A stretch of 64,000 bases of DNA, from contig NZ_JAJBTT010000038.1 in assembly GCF_020860705.1 (NCBI RefSeq), forward strand, positions 53,348 through 117,347, in the 5' to 3' direction. A program made the position numbers and the translations under genes. The notes under the pieces are model-generated. The model was not told the DNA's origin. It ran no database searches and saw nothing but the letters and a program-made list of their open reading frames with translations. The stretch's first letter is position 1. The number at the start of each line of letters is the position of its first letter. The stretch is from Akkermansia sp. (lineage in GTDB: Bacteria > Verrucomicrobiota > Verrucomicrobiia > Verrucomicrobiales > Akkermansiaceae). Shown in pieces: positions 10,069 through 19,620 of this stretch.

Positions 10069-10239
10069 CGGATCAATAATCCGGTGAAGGTGCATGCTTT
10101 TCAGATTAAAATATATATTATTTATAATAAATATATTACATGTATTCGTTCTCTCATAAATATTTTTCAATACAGGAAAAATAAAAAAGATATGTTATTT
10201 AATTTTCAGTATTTTCATTGACACCGGATTATTGATCCG
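10069..10239. repeat. 18-bp inverted repeats flanking an AT-rich core
   Basis: CGGATCAATAATCCGGTG (10069-10086) is repeated exactly in inverted orientation as CACCGGATTATTGATCCG (10222-10239). Each repeat is itself a palindrome with arms CGGAT/ATCCG. They bracket about 135 AT-rich bases just upstream of the PEP-CTERM gene. They could be paired regulator sites or ends of a miniature element. Confidence 0.7.
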
Positions 10240-10338
10240 CAAGCCCCCGTATCTTCATCAGTATTCAAGTAAAGAAAAACATTCCTAATCTAACGATTCC
10301 TGGGGCCTTCTTTCAGCCTCCCGGTTTTGCCGGAACAC

Positions 10339-10359
10339 GGCCGTTTCAAGAAAACGGCC
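10339..10359 (-). terminator. Hairpin, probable terminator of the downstream membrane protein gene
   Basis: GGCCGTTT (10339-10346) pairs with AAACGGCC (10352-10359) around a short loop, about 20 bases after the stop of the minus-strand gene at 10378. The T run is weak on the minus strand. Confidence 0.5.
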
Positions 10360-10377
10360 TCTTCCCAACGAGGCCAA

Positions 10378-11763
10378 TCAACTCTCCGGCACAGCCACCC
10401 GGATGCTTTCAATTCCCAGATAACGGGCTATGGAGTAATTGATGAATTCATCCGGATCCCCGCTGCCCATGCGCCACATGACGGAAACATAGGGCGCCAG
10501 GGGAACGGGATCATAAGGAGGGACCACAATATTCCTTTTTCCCCGGGCCAATTCATGAAGGATCAACACTTTACGTTCCTCGCACTGGCGGTGAATGCGT
10601 GGAAAAGCATCCAGATACCCGGCGCATACCCACAAGGCCGGCCCGGCCGCCGCAGCCAGCAGGCAGGCAGGAATCCAGCGTTTCTGGGTGGAGTCCATCC
10701 ACACGCCGTACAACCCCAGCATGCCTGTCATCAACAGCACCGTGGCGGAAAACATGGCATGCCACGCGGGAATCACGCGCACAAAAAAGCAGACTGCCAT
10801 GGCATGAGATACCAGAATGAACAACAGGGAAACACACAAGCGCCTTCCGGAAACTCCCTCCCAGTTTCGCCACCCTCTTTTCCACGTCAATACAAGCAGA
10901 ACGGCCGCCACCACAGCCAGCAGGACTTTAGGCAGCAGCATGAACTCGTAAAAGGCATTCATCAGTTCCGGAATAGCGCCCAAACGTTCCGCCCAGGTGT
11001 GAAGAACGGCAGCGCCTCCCGCCGTTTCCGAATGAAGGCGCACTTCGTTGCCGGGAGCCAGCAGCAGACAGACTGCGCCCAACGCATGGAAACCCCAGCC
11101 AATCAGGAACCAACGGGGAAGAAGCACCCCCTTGTAACGCGCATGCAGCCAGTACAGAAACAGCATGCCCAGGGAAGCGGGCGCCTGGTTTTCATTCGTC
11201 ATGCCGGCGGCAAAACCCAGAATGCCGATCCAAAGCCAGGAAAGGGGCCTGTCCTGAATCCGGGACGTTCCGGCCCACAAGCCGCGGTACAGGCACAGAA
11301 ATCCCAGCCAGACGGCGGCGGACCAGGCGTAATTCGTTCCGCCGGACAGCCAGAACATCGTGATGCCCGGCCGGGAGGAGGAGGTAAGCAGGAGGAGGGC
11401 GCCTACGGAAAACAGCAGGACGTCCCGCCAATCACCCTCATTCACCCTTTTTCCCCGCGCCAGGTAAAACATCATCAGGGCCAGGGCGAGAATCACGAAA
11501 GGATTGATTGCCAGGAAAAGCCACTTTCCCGCCGTGGCCGTAAAAATAGCCAGGAATTCCCCCAGGCGCGGATTCCAGTTCATGTACGACCACCAGCACC
11601 GTTCCAGTACCGGCTGGAAGGAAAGACGGTGGTCCGCCCCGAATACGGAATGCATGAAACTGTCCCCAGTGAAGGGAGTCCACCAGGTGAGCAGCATGGC
11701 GTAAACGAGGAGCGCCAACACCACCGTCCGGAACAGGAACCGCACCGTCAGTGACTGCTTCAT
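10378..11763 (-). CDS. Polytopic membrane protein, DUF6056-like
   Basis: A 461-residue integral membrane protein with roughly ten to eleven hydrophobic segments. A conserved-looking periplasmic stretch follows the first helix (WTPFTGDSF, FGADHRLSF, W.WNPRLGE), and SSRPGITMFWLSGGTNYAW lies between later helices. This layout resembles the DUF6056 family, membrane proteins related in topology to glycosyltransferases that use lipid-linked donors. No enzyme activity has been shown that I know of, so a role in cell-surface glycan assembly is only inferred. The start ATG at 11763 precedes a short basic N-terminus and the first helix. It follows the rseP-like gene on the same strand with a 34-base gap and may be co-transcribed with it. 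Confidence 0.65.
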   Translation of the reverse strand: MKQSLTVRFLFRTVVLALLVYAMLLTWWTPFTGDSFMHSVFGADHRLSFQPVLERCWWSYMNWNPRLGEFLAIFTATAGKWLFLAINPFVILALALMMFYLARGKRVNEGDWRDVLLFSVGALLLLTSSSRPGITMFWLSGGTNYAWSAAVWLGFLCLYRGLWAGTSRIQDRPLSWLWIGILGFAAGMTNENQAPASLGMLFLYWLHARYKGVLLPRWFLIGWGFHALGAVCLLLAPGNEVRLHSETAGGAAVLHTWAERLGAIPELMNAFYEFMLLPKVLLAVVAAVLLVLTWKRGWRNWEGVSGRRLCVSLLFILVSHAMAVCFFVRVIPAWHAMFSATVLLMTGMLGLYGVWMDSTQKRWIPACLLAAAAGPALWVCAGYLDAFPRIHRQCEERKVLILHELARGKRNIVVPPYDPVPLAPYVSVMWRMGSGDPDEFINYSIARYLGIESIRVAVPES

Positions 11764-11797
11764 GGAATCAAGCCGGAGATGAAAAGCGGCACCGCGT

Positions 11798-13243
11798 TTA
11801 ATCCGTCACGGCCTTAAACACCGGGGCAGGAAGCTTATCCGGCTTCTTGCCGAAGAAATCCCCTACGTCCTTGAACGTCACGAACAGGAAGAAACCCATC
11901 AGCAGGAAGACAAAGCCGAACTGGACGAATTCCAGCACCTTCACGTTCAGGGGACGCCGGAATACCAGCTCAATGGTGTTCATCACCACATGGCCGCCGT
12001 CCACCACCGGAAGAGGCAGGATATTCAGGATAGCCAGGTTCACGTTCAACACCACGGAAAACCACAGGGCCAGCTTCCACCCGTCTTCCAGGGAAAACAT
12101 CTTGTAAAACTGGTTGGCAATTCCCACGGGGCCGGAGAGGTGCTCCACTCCCACACTGCTGCCGGGAGCCGCCACCTTGGCCAGGGTGTCCCCCATCCAT
12201 TTCAAGCTCTGTTTAATCTGCGCCCACGGAGTGGGGTGAACAGTGACGTCACGGCCTGCGGAACTCAGGTCCCAGGTCACCCCCAGGATGGGCTGGGCTC
12301 CCTGGAGAAGAGAGCCGTCCGCGCCGTTGTGCCAGTTTTCCGGAAGCCTCCCCTGGAGGCTCACCTGCCTGGCGCCCCCGTCAGCGCCCGTCACGTCCAG
12401 AAGAAGGGGTTCATTCTTCTTTAACAGGACATCCAGCGCCGCAGGGCTCCAGATGCGTGCTCCATTGGCGGCCGTCACCACATCGCCCGGCTTCAATCCG
12501 GCCAGGGCCGCCGGAGAATTGGGAAGCACCTCCCCGATGACGCAGGGCATGGCCTGCATCAGCCCCACCTGGCGCATGCCGGAACGCTGCCACCAGGATG
12601 TTTCCGGAATACGGAAACCGCAGGGAATATCCATTTCTCCTTCATGCCCGGGCCTCTGCACGGTAAAAACAATTTTATCATGCTCGCCCAGCATGATCAG
12701 CTCCCGTACGCCCTCCATATTGCCCGCCCATTTATTCACGGAGCGGCCGTCCACCTTCACAATCCTGTCACCGGGCAGGATGCCGCATTGAGCCGCGGGG
12801 CTGTCCGGAGCGACGAAGCCAACGGTCGTCACCGCCATTTCCACATCCGGCTTGCCTACCAGCCAGACGGCTACGGCAAAAAACACGGCCAGCAGGAAAG
12901 AGGAAATGGGACCGGCGGCGGCCACAATGATCTTGTCCAGGGGAGTCACGGGCTTTAAATCCTTGGGAAGCTCCACTTCCCCTTCTATGGCTTCCATCGG
13001 AGCCATCTGCGGCAGGGAAACGAAGCCCCCGGCGGGAATCCAGCCCAATCCCCACTGCACGCCGTTAATGGTCTTTTTCCAAATGGGACGGCCAAACCAG
13101 ATCTGGAACCTGTCCACATACAAGCCGCGCCAACGGGCGGCGAAAAAGTGGCCCAGTTCATGAACGAAGATCATGAAATTAAACAACAGCACCACGCCAA
13201 AAATGATGCCGATGGTAGTAAGAACGGAAAGAATGTTATCCAT
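11798..13243 (-). CDS. rseP: RseP-type site-2 zinc metalloprotease (M50)
   Basis: A 481-residue membrane protease that cuts transmembrane substrates, typically anti-sigma factors. The first helix carries the zinc-binding HELGH (residues 28-32). Two PDZ-like segments follow: DSPAAQCGILPGDRIVKVDG and NSPAALAGLKPGDVVTAANGA. Near the C-terminus NILPLPVVDGGH gives the third zinc ligand region. The two PDZ domains and length match RseP of Gram-negative bacteria. It is not followed by bamA or dxr here, so the local context differs from proteobacteria. Start ATG 13243 puts the catalytic helix close to the N-terminus as expected. Confidence 0.93.
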   Translation of the reverse strand: MDNILSVLTTIGIIFGVVLLFNFMIFVHELGHFFAARWRGLYVDRFQIWFGRPIWKKTINGVQWGLGWIPAGGFVSLPQMAPMEAIEGEVELPKDLKPVTPLDKIIVAAAGPISSFLLAVFFAVAVWLVGKPDVEMAVTTVGFVAPDSPAAQCGILPGDRIVKVDGRSVNKWAGNMEGVRELIMLGEHDKIVFTVQRPGHEGEMDIPCGFRIPETSWWQRSGMRQVGLMQAMPCVIGEVLPNSPAALAGLKPGDVVTAANGARIWSPAALDVLLKKNEPLLLDVTGADGGARQVSLQGRLPENWHNGADGSLLQGAQPILGVTWDLSSAGRDVTVHPTPWAQIKQSLKWMGDTLAKVAAPGSSVGVEHLSGPVGIANQFYKMFSLEDGWKLALWFSVVLNVNLAILNILPLPVVDGGHVVMNTIELVFRRPLNVKVLEFVQFGFVFLLMGFFLFVTFKDVGDFFGKKPDKLPAPVFKAVTD

Positions 13244-13337
13244 GGTAATGATTGGGAAGAAGTTTATATCAACACGACCTGACGCTCAAGCTTCGACCGT
13301 GCCATATGGAAAACAGGCAAGTCCGTCTGCCGGCGGC

Positions 13338-15044
13338 TCAAGGCTGTTTTACACCGGTCTTGCGGGGAAGCGGCCCTCCAAGCCCGATCTTGCAGTCTAC
13401 GGGAACAATCGCCGTTTCCACATTGGTCTTGTACCTTAAACGTACCCGCACCTTCTTCCAATCCGCGGCGTTCCCGATGGTGAACATCTGGTCCCAGGAC
13501 CGCTCCGTCCCTTCGGGATTAAACAAACTTCCACTCCCGGAAGAACAGACGTTTTTCAAAGGGATTCCCTGTTCATCCACCAGTTCAAAACAATCCAGCT
13601 CAAACGGAGTTCCCTCCACTTCCAGAGAAATCCTCATCCCTTTATCACCCCTTAAATCCTTTATGATCAACCGGCAGAATGGAATATCCCCGGCTTCTGA
13701 CACGTCAATACCGTCTCCTCCTGAGGGAGGGGCTCCCGGCACGGGAATTTGCAGTTCAGCCCCCTTCTCCAAGGGCAATTCATACACGGGACTTTCCCGT
13801 ATGGTCGCCACAGGTATGCGCAGCGTTCCATGGATACGCAGCCATGTCGCGCCAGGAGAAGCGGATTCAGCTCCCTTCCCCTGGAGCAGAAGGGAGGTCA
13901 CTCCCTCCCTCAGGGAAAACGACGGCAGCCACGTCAAATCAAACGCGACCGGAGACAAAACGCGCCCCGTGGAATCCTCCACTTCCAGCGTCTGTTTTCG
14001 CATATCGGCCGCACCTCCGAAAACAGCAGGTTTATTTACTGACAGCTCAACATCAAACAACATTCGTGCAGGATTAATCTTTTCCTCCTCCCGGTTTTCG
14101 TTTTCAATCCTCAAGCGGATCAATTCCGCCATAATACCCCGGTTGGTATTCCCATTGATCCTCTCGCAAACGGAAAAGGACGTACCGGCGGACCTGGAAG
14201 CAGACTTGGCGACTCTGACATTTTCCTTCATGAAGCAACCTGCCAGTGAAACCTTCCCGTCCATCACAGCCTTGCACTTCTTCAAGCCCTGTGAATACCT
14301 GATCCATGCATGAAGCTCCCCATCCTTCACCTTCTCTATCTCCCAAGACCTGCTCTGCTTTCCCCCCCCCCAATCTCTCACAATCACCGGATCACCATCC
14401 TTTGTTTTCAATTCAATGTTACGGATGCCCACGGGAGCCTTCGTCTTCACTTCAAGCTCCAACACCTTCTTACCTTCCCCACCACTATCTTCAGCATAGG
14501 AAACGTCCCTGTATTCCGTCACCACCAGCACAGCCTCTACATCCTCCGGGGAGCCGTCCTTCCCCAGAGTCGCTTCTTTCAACACAAGAGGCACGGAAAA
14601 CCCTTTAAGAATCTTTACTACAGCAGGTTCCGTCACAGCTTCCCGCTTGGAAACAACAAACGGAACTTCCCCCTTTACCCTCACCCATTGTGATCCGGCG
14701 GCGGGCAGCCAGCCGAGCGGAGATAAGTACACACGGTTTGTTTCCTGGTCAACCACCCAGGATTGGAAGTGCACTTTCGCGGCTTTTCGACCCACGGAGT
14801 CTTCCACCGTCACACAGGCAGCAGTATCTTCACACCAGTCAATATTCCAGCCGGGAATTCCGTGCCCGACTCCGTTTACCCTGATCATCCATTCCCCATT
14901 TTCCATCAAAGTTTTTTTCTGCAATTCCAGATTTTCCACATCCAGAACATAGTCAGGTGGTGACAGTTCATCATCAACCGGAGAGGAACACAAACCGGAA
15001 AAACCGGTCAGGGCAGACAATAACAGCAGCGCGGAATTTTTCAT
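13338..15044 (-). CDS. Secreted protein of a local paralogous family, copy A, with G10 tract
   Basis: A 568-residue exported protein of unknown function (signal peptide MKNSALLLLSALTGFSGLCSS; Cys may allow lipidation). It is clearly related to the next two genes. Shared segments include WVRVKGEVPFVVSKREAVTEP, VPLVLK followed by GKDG, an MR(E/K)Q..LE...DS.G.V block, and the C-terminal VPVDCKIGLGGPLP. The molecule appears to be two similar halves, each ending in a run such as KVSLAG or KIGLGG. A run of ten G lies in the coding strand (14362-14371), encoding WGGGK at about residue 225; slippage there would truncate the protein. ATG 15047 is an equally possible start. Confidence 0.75.
   Translation of the reverse strand: MKNSALLLLSALTGFSGLCSSPVDDELSPPDYVLDVENLELQKKTLMENGEWMIRVNGVGHGIPGWNIDWCEDTAACVTVEDSVGRKAAKVHFQSWVVDQETNRVYLSPLGWLPAAGSQWVRVKGEVPFVVSKREAVTEPAVVKILKGFSVPLVLKEATLGKDGSPEDVEAVLVVTEYRDVSYAEDSGGEGKKVLELEVKTKAPVGIRNIELKTKDGDPVIVRDWGGGKQSRSWEIEKVKDGELHAWIRYSQGLKKCKAVMDGKVSLAGCFMKENVRVAKSASRSAGTSFSVCERINGNTNRGIMAELIRLRIENENREEEKINPARMLFDVELSVNKPAVFGGAADMRKQTLEVEDSTGRVLSPVAFDLTWLPSFSLREGVTSLLLQGKGAESASPGATWLRIHGTLRIPVATIRESPVYELPLEKGAELQIPVPGAPPSGGDGIDVSEAGDIPFCRLIIKDLRGDKGMRISLEVEGTPFELDCFELVDEQGIPLKNVCSSGSGSLFNPEGTERSWDQMFTIGNAADWKKVRVRLRYKTNVETAIVPVDCKIGLGGPLPRKTGVKQP
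14362..14371 (-). repeat. G10 homopolymer inside a coding region
   Basis: Ten consecutive C on the plus strand (G on the coding strand) lie in the copy A secreted-protein gene. In the given sequence the frame stays open through the tract. Such tracts are prone to slipped-strand mispairing and commonly produce phase variation. Confidence 0.8.
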
Positions 15045-15204
15045 CACAGGATATGTTGAAGATAAAAATTAAAAAAACGTAATACAAATAGCAACAATAT
15101 ACTTTATCAAGGAGGAAGCCGCGGTTTTCCAGAATCCTCAGGCAGTCCGGAACTTTGAAGCAAAAGCCACCAAAATCATTCAATCTTAATGTATTACATC
15201 TGCT

Positions 15205-17025
15205 TTACAGCAGAAGGCCTCCAAGTCCGATCTTGCAATCCACGGGCACATCCACCGTTTCCATATTGGCCTTGTATTTGAGCCGCACCCGAAGTTTCTC
15301 CATGCCGCCAGTATTCCCGATTTTAAAAACCTGATGCCAGGAGTATTCCTGACGATGAAGACTGAATGAGGATCCGGCTCCGGCAGACTCGATGTTTTTC
15401 AGGGGAACACCGTTGCCGTCCACCACTTCGAAACACTCCAGGTCAAACGGCACGCCCTCCACTTCCAGGGCAACTGTTACCTGCACGCCTCCATGTTCCT
15501 TCTCTTCCACGTTTTTCAAACTCAACTGGCAGGTAGGGATATCTCCTACAACCGCTACATCATGGCTATCCTCACCGGCATCAGCCATCCCCGGCACGGG
15601 AATCAGCAATTCAGCCTTTGGCCGCAACGGCAATTCATAAACGGGGCTATTCCGCAGAATGGCCACAGGCACACGCAAGGTTCCTTTGACACGTAGCCAT
15701 TCCGCTCCCGGGGAAGCCAATCCATGACATTCGCCGGAAAGTCTGCTCCATGTCATGCCCTCCTCTCCGGTCCGGGAAGACAGCCATGCCAGGTCAAACA
15801 CGGCCGGGGGCATGACATGACCCATGGAATCAATTATTTCCAAATTTTGTTCCCTCATATCGGGATGACTTCCAAAAACAGCAGGCGCCTTTACTGCCAG
15901 ATCAAGATCCATCCATATGGAATCAGCACCGGAAGCCAACGCATCCCGGTTTCCAACACTTAAAAGGGACAGCCCTGCCGAAACCCTTTTTCCATCCTTG
16001 TTCACCATATCGGAAAAAGGCTTGGCGGCATCATCCGTAACTGGCGTTCTTTGAGCGGGAGACTCGCATTTGTCATTGAATTCCGAGCCATCCTTCCCCT
16101 CAAAAAATCCGGACAGAGATGCTTTATGGTCAATTGAAATCCTATGACGCCGCAGGTCCTGAGAGTATCTGACCGACACTTGCAATTCCCCCTCCTCCAC
16201 AGGATCAATAGCCCATGTCCGGATCACCATGTTGGGCCCCCAGCTCACCGGCTCCGGCTGTTCCGGGAGTATTTCGTCACGGTTTATATCAAAATCCATC
16301 AAAAAATCAATAATCCTGCCAAACCCCAACATTTCTCTTATACCTGGAACACTCTCCCCCGTCATTACCGGCATTCCTTCCAATGTCTGCAATTCAAAAT
16401 CACAAATGCCTACCGGCACATCCGATACTAATTTCAGAATCAATTTCTTTCTTTCCCGCCCCTTTCTGGAATACTCGTCGCCACAGTAATCCTCCACCAC
16501 CAGCTCCGCCTTCACCTCCTCCGCCCGGCCATCCTTTCCCATTCCCGCATCTTTAAGCACCAGAGGTACGGAAGCACCTTTTACAAGCTTTACCTTCACG
16601 GGCTCCGTCACAGCCTCCCGACAGGAAATGACAACCGGAACCTCCCCCTTCACGTCCACCCACTGTGCCTTGGCGGACGGCAGCCATCCCCGGGTATCCA
16701 TACGCCCGAAAATCCTGCTCTCAAGATCCAGAACCATACACTTCACCTCAGGGGCCTTCCGGCCCTCGGAATCCTTCAGGGTCACATGGACAGGCTCATC
16801 ATGGCAGCAATAAATCTCCCAACCGGGTGCCTGCGGCACCAGCCATCCCAGCAGCATGTTCCACTTTTGCTTTTGATCCTCCGGGCGGCGTTCCCCCTTC
16901 AAAACCATCTGCTTCAACTCCATGCGCAATGGAGGCGGTGCAATTTCTTCCCCGGGAGGAAGGGCACCCAAACTGGAAAAACCGGAAGCAAGAGACAGCA
17001 GCAATAACAAAAAAGGAATTCTCAT
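15205..17025 (-). CDS. Secreted protein of a local paralogous family, copy B
   Basis: A 606-residue exported protein of unknown function with a Sec signal peptide (MRIPFLLLLLSLASGFSSLG). It is paralogous to copies A and C: WVDVKGEVPVVISCREAVTEP, VPLVLKDAGMGKDG, DMREQNLEIIDSMGHVMPPA, VKGTLRVPVAILRNSPVYELPL and the C-terminal VPVDCKIGLGG. The repeated N- and C-half pattern (an LRV..KYKA/SVRYSQDLRR segment followed by a hydrophobic Gly-rich strand) suggests an internal duplication of a beta-rich module. I chose ATG 17025 because it begins a clean signal peptide; 17061 would add a non-signal leader. The three genes lie tandem with 120-160 base gaps, so separate promoters are possible. Confidence 0.75.
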   Translation of the reverse strand: MRIPFLLLLLSLASGFSSLGALPPGEEIAPPPLRMELKQMVLKGERRPEDQKQKWNMLLGWLVPQAPGWEIYCCHDEPVHVTLKDSEGRKAPEVKCMVLDLESRIFGRMDTRGWLPSAKAQWVDVKGEVPVVISCREAVTEPVKVKLVKGASVPLVLKDAGMGKDGRAEEVKAELVVEDYCGDEYSRKGRERKKLILKLVSDVPVGICDFELQTLEGMPVMTGESVPGIREMLGFGRIIDFLMDFDINRDEILPEQPEPVSWGPNMVIRTWAIDPVEEGELQVSVRYSQDLRRHRISIDHKASLSGFFEGKDGSEFNDKCESPAQRTPVTDDAAKPFSDMVNKDGKRVSAGLSLLSVGNRDALASGADSIWMDLDLAVKAPAVFGSHPDMREQNLEIIDSMGHVMPPAVFDLAWLSSRTGEEGMTWSRLSGECHGLASPGAEWLRVKGTLRVPVAILRNSPVYELPLRPKAELLIPVPGMADAGEDSHDVAVVGDIPTCQLSLKNVEEKEHGGVQVTVALEVEGVPFDLECFEVVDGNGVPLKNIESAGAGSSFSLHRQEYSWHQVFKIGNTGGMEKLRVRLKYKANMETVDVPVDCKIGLGGLLL

Positions 17026-17164
17026 GAGAGGAAAAACAATACGATAATTCATCAACAACATTTAATCAACAATACAATAAAGCATATATTATCCAGGACA
17101 CGATACATCACTTTTTCATTATCTGAAGCGTCCCAGATCCCAATAGCCACCCCCTCATGCTGGA

Positions 17165-18970
17165 CTAAGGTTTCTTTACGGGAACCGCCGCAGGCAGGGG
17201 GCCTCCCAGGCCAACCATGAAATCCACGGGCACGTTCACCGGTTCCTTATGGGCCTTATACTTCAGGATAACCCGGAGTTTTTCCGTTCCCGAGGCGTTC
17301 CTGATCTTAAAATTCTGATCCCACCACCATTTGTTTTTTTTCGATTGAAGCAAGAGACGGATTGGGAAAGATTCAACATCCTTCAAAGGTATTCCGTTTC
17401 CATCCACCAATTCAAAACAATCCAGGTCAACCGGCCTCCCCTCCATTTCCAGGGAAACCATCACATGGATATCTCCGTTTTCCTGTTCTTCCACATCTTT
17501 CACACTCAACAGACAGGCAGGCAGGGCTCCGGAAGCTGTCACATCATGGCCGTTCTTATCGGCATCAGGCATTCCCGGCACGGATATTTGCAATTCAGCC
17601 TTTTTCCGCAACGGCAATTCATAGACGCGGCTATCTTGAACGACAGCTACAGGCACGCGCAAAGTACCTTTGACACGCAGCCATTCTGCTTCGGAAGAGG
17701 CCGGTTTCGGCCCCTCTCCGCTAACGAAAACCAAATCCGTTCCTTTCTCTGTAGGCCGGACACTCAGCCGTGCCAAATCAAACACGGCTGGCTCCAGAAC
17801 ATGCCCCATGGAATCCGTCACTTCCAGACTCTGTTCCCTCATATCCGCACTCTCTTCGAAAACAGCAGGCCTTTTTACTTCCAGCTTTACCTTAAACCTG
17901 ATCCGTGCAGGTCCGGAACCATCCCACGGCATAGCGCCGCTTTCAATACTCATGCCGGCCAGTTTCGCCATAACGGATTCCCCTCCCTTTACTGCCGGAA
18001 CAGTGCCCCCGGGAGAAAGTCCCGACGGAATAGCGCGGGCAGAATGCACCGCTTCACAGGGCTTCACTCCATCATGTGGATCACAACCGTCTCCGCCGCA
18101 GGAAAAACCGGCCAGTGACACCTTGTCATCAATTACAGCACTGTACCGTTGTAAATTCTGTGAATACCTGACTGAAACCTGAAGTTTTTCATCCTTTACA
18201 GGATTCATCACCCATATCCTGTCCATCATTCCCATATCATACTCATTCGTCGCACCTACGGGTATGCCGTCCATGGTCTGCAGCTTAACACCGCGAATAC
18301 CTGCAGGCCCGGGCGCCTCTACTCTAAGACCCAGCATCTTTTTACTCTGTACCCCGCTTTTCCAGCTTGATCCGACGTTCGTAACCTCTTCCACCGTCAA
18401 AGTTGCCTTCACGTCCTCTGCCCCGCCGTCCTTCCCAATACCAGCGCTTTTCAATACTACAGGAACGGAAGCACCCTTCTCAAGTTTCACCGTCACGGGA
18501 TCCGTCACAGCCTCCTGGCGGGATACGACAAACGGAATCTCTCCTTTCACTCTTATCCACTGCACGCCAGGCGCCGGAAGCCAACTTCCGGGACTCACTC
18601 GCAAGACCTTCTTACGGACATTAGCCCGGAAATGGGAACGTGCATCCCAAACCTTGCCTCCCGCAGAATCCTCCATGACCACCCGGGCTGATCCATTTTC
18701 ACACCAGTCAATCCTCCAGCCCGGTGTTTCAAACACCTCCCACCTTAGCATCATATTCCACTTTCTCCTCAATCCTTCATCCTGGGGAAAAAATATCCAC
18801 TTATTGTGGGAAACCTTCACTGACAGCCCCACATGCGGACTCTCCTTCATTTCCAGCGTTCTTATCGCCAGCTGTAAAGGAGGCAAAGAAGCATTTTCTT
18901 CCCTCACGGAAGAACACAAGCCAAAGCCGCAAGCCACGCCAACCAATGACAACAGAGAGAGAAACTTCAT
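17165..18970 (-). CDS. Secreted protein of a local paralogous family, copy C
   Basis: A 601-residue exported protein of unknown function (signal peptide MKFLSLLSLVGVACGFGLCS). It shares with copies A and B the blocks WIRVKGEIPFVVSRQEAVTDP, VPVVLKSAGIGKDG, DMREQSLEVTDSMGHVLEPA, VKGTLRVPVAVVQDSRVYELPL and the C-terminal VPVDFMVGLGGPLP. Conserved aromatic and Cys positions (PGWRIDWCE in C, PGWNIDWCE in A) suggest a common fold. The open frame extends upstream to 19123, but ATG 18970 gives the signal peptide. It is the first of the three tandem genes in transcription order; a relative lies on the other side of the prophage at 59748. Confidence 0.75.
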   Translation of the reverse strand: MKFLSLLSLVGVACGFGLCSSVREENASLPPLQLAIRTLEMKESPHVGLSVKVSHNKWIFFPQDEGLRRKWNMMLRWEVFETPGWRIDWCENGSARVVMEDSAGGKVWDARSHFRANVRKKVLRVSPGSWLPAPGVQWIRVKGEIPFVVSRQEAVTDPVTVKLEKGASVPVVLKSAGIGKDGGAEDVKATLTVEEVTNVGSSWKSGVQSKKMLGLRVEAPGPAGIRGVKLQTMDGIPVGATNEYDMGMMDRIWVMNPVKDEKLQVSVRYSQNLQRYSAVIDDKVSLAGFSCGGDGCDPHDGVKPCEAVHSARAIPSGLSPGGTVPAVKGGESVMAKLAGMSIESGAMPWDGSGPARIRFKVKLEVKRPAVFEESADMREQSLEVTDSMGHVLEPAVFDLARLSVRPTEKGTDLVFVSGEGPKPASSEAEWLRVKGTLRVPVAVVQDSRVYELPLRKKAELQISVPGMPDADKNGHDVTASGALPACLLSVKDVEEQENGDIHVMVSLEMEGRPVDLDCFELVDGNGIPLKDVESFPIRLLLQSKKNKWWWDQNFKIRNASGTEKLRVILKYKAHKEPVNVPVDFMVGLGGPLPAAVPVKKP

Positions 18971-19546
18971 CATAGGATATGTTGGAGTGTTAGCACAAAT
19001 ACTTTGAAACACAAGAAGAAATAACATTTTCCATAAAACAAGACACCGGACACATAAGAAAAAAATGAGCTCAAATCTTCCTCGCTCAGCACCCCAATAA
19101 ATAAAAAATCTCATGGAGGGCAATCATGAAATTAAACGCCATCATCAGACATGGAACATCATGAAAACGATTGTAAAGGGAACATACGTGAAAAATAATT
19201 ATAAAATAATTTTGTTCAATCCACTTTGATTGCAGAATTATTGATGATAATTCCGGACAATAACAAAAAAGGCAATAACAGCCCGGAAATGGCAATCTTC
19301 ATCAAACAGCCTTCCCCTTTTCCTGGCTGTCAGTCTGAACAAGGCATCCAATAAGGGGCCGCGGCCCAAAAGATATCCGAATTCCCGCCTTTTTCCGGTA
19401 CAGGCAAACATCAACGGAAGCAACACTTCTCCCGGAGAATGAAAAGCTGATGAAAAAGATGGATGTACCGGACACCGCCGGACAGGTATCCGGAATCACT
19501 GCCCGGTTCCACCATGAACATCTGCAACCATCTCCGCCATATAAAC
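18971..19546. other. Intergenic region without recognised genes
   Basis: These roughly 575 bases upstream of the secreted-protein cluster are comparatively AT-rich in the first half and should hold the promoter of copy C. The short open frames show no family resemblance. Confidence 0.5.
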
Positions 19547-19586
19547 AAAAACAGCCCCGGAAGATGATCTTCCGGGGCTGTTTTTG
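19547..19586. terminator. Strong hairpin terminator after rplT
   Basis: AAAAACAGCCCCGGAAGA pairs perfectly with TCTTCCGGGGCTGTTTTT around a TGA loop. On the minus strand it lies about 35 bases after the rplT stop and ends in a T run; it can act in both directions. Confidence 0.9.
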
Positions 19587-19620
19587 TTAATGTTTACTGT
19601 ACAGATGACTCTGCTGCGTC

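Larger units (their letters stand above)
10052..10377. other. AT-rich intergenic region upstream of the PEP-CTERM gene
   Basis: The stretch separates two minus-strand genes and should hold the promoter of the PEP-CTERM gene. Nearly 150 bases (10087-10221) are strongly AT-rich, unlike the surrounding sequence, and are flanked by 18-bp inverted repeats. No coding region is credible. Confidence 0.6.

Noticed and set aside
10327..11754. Plus-strand open frame opposite the polytopic membrane protein
   Set aside because: Gln/Pro/His/Arg-rich antisense translation of a membrane protein gene; no start signal.
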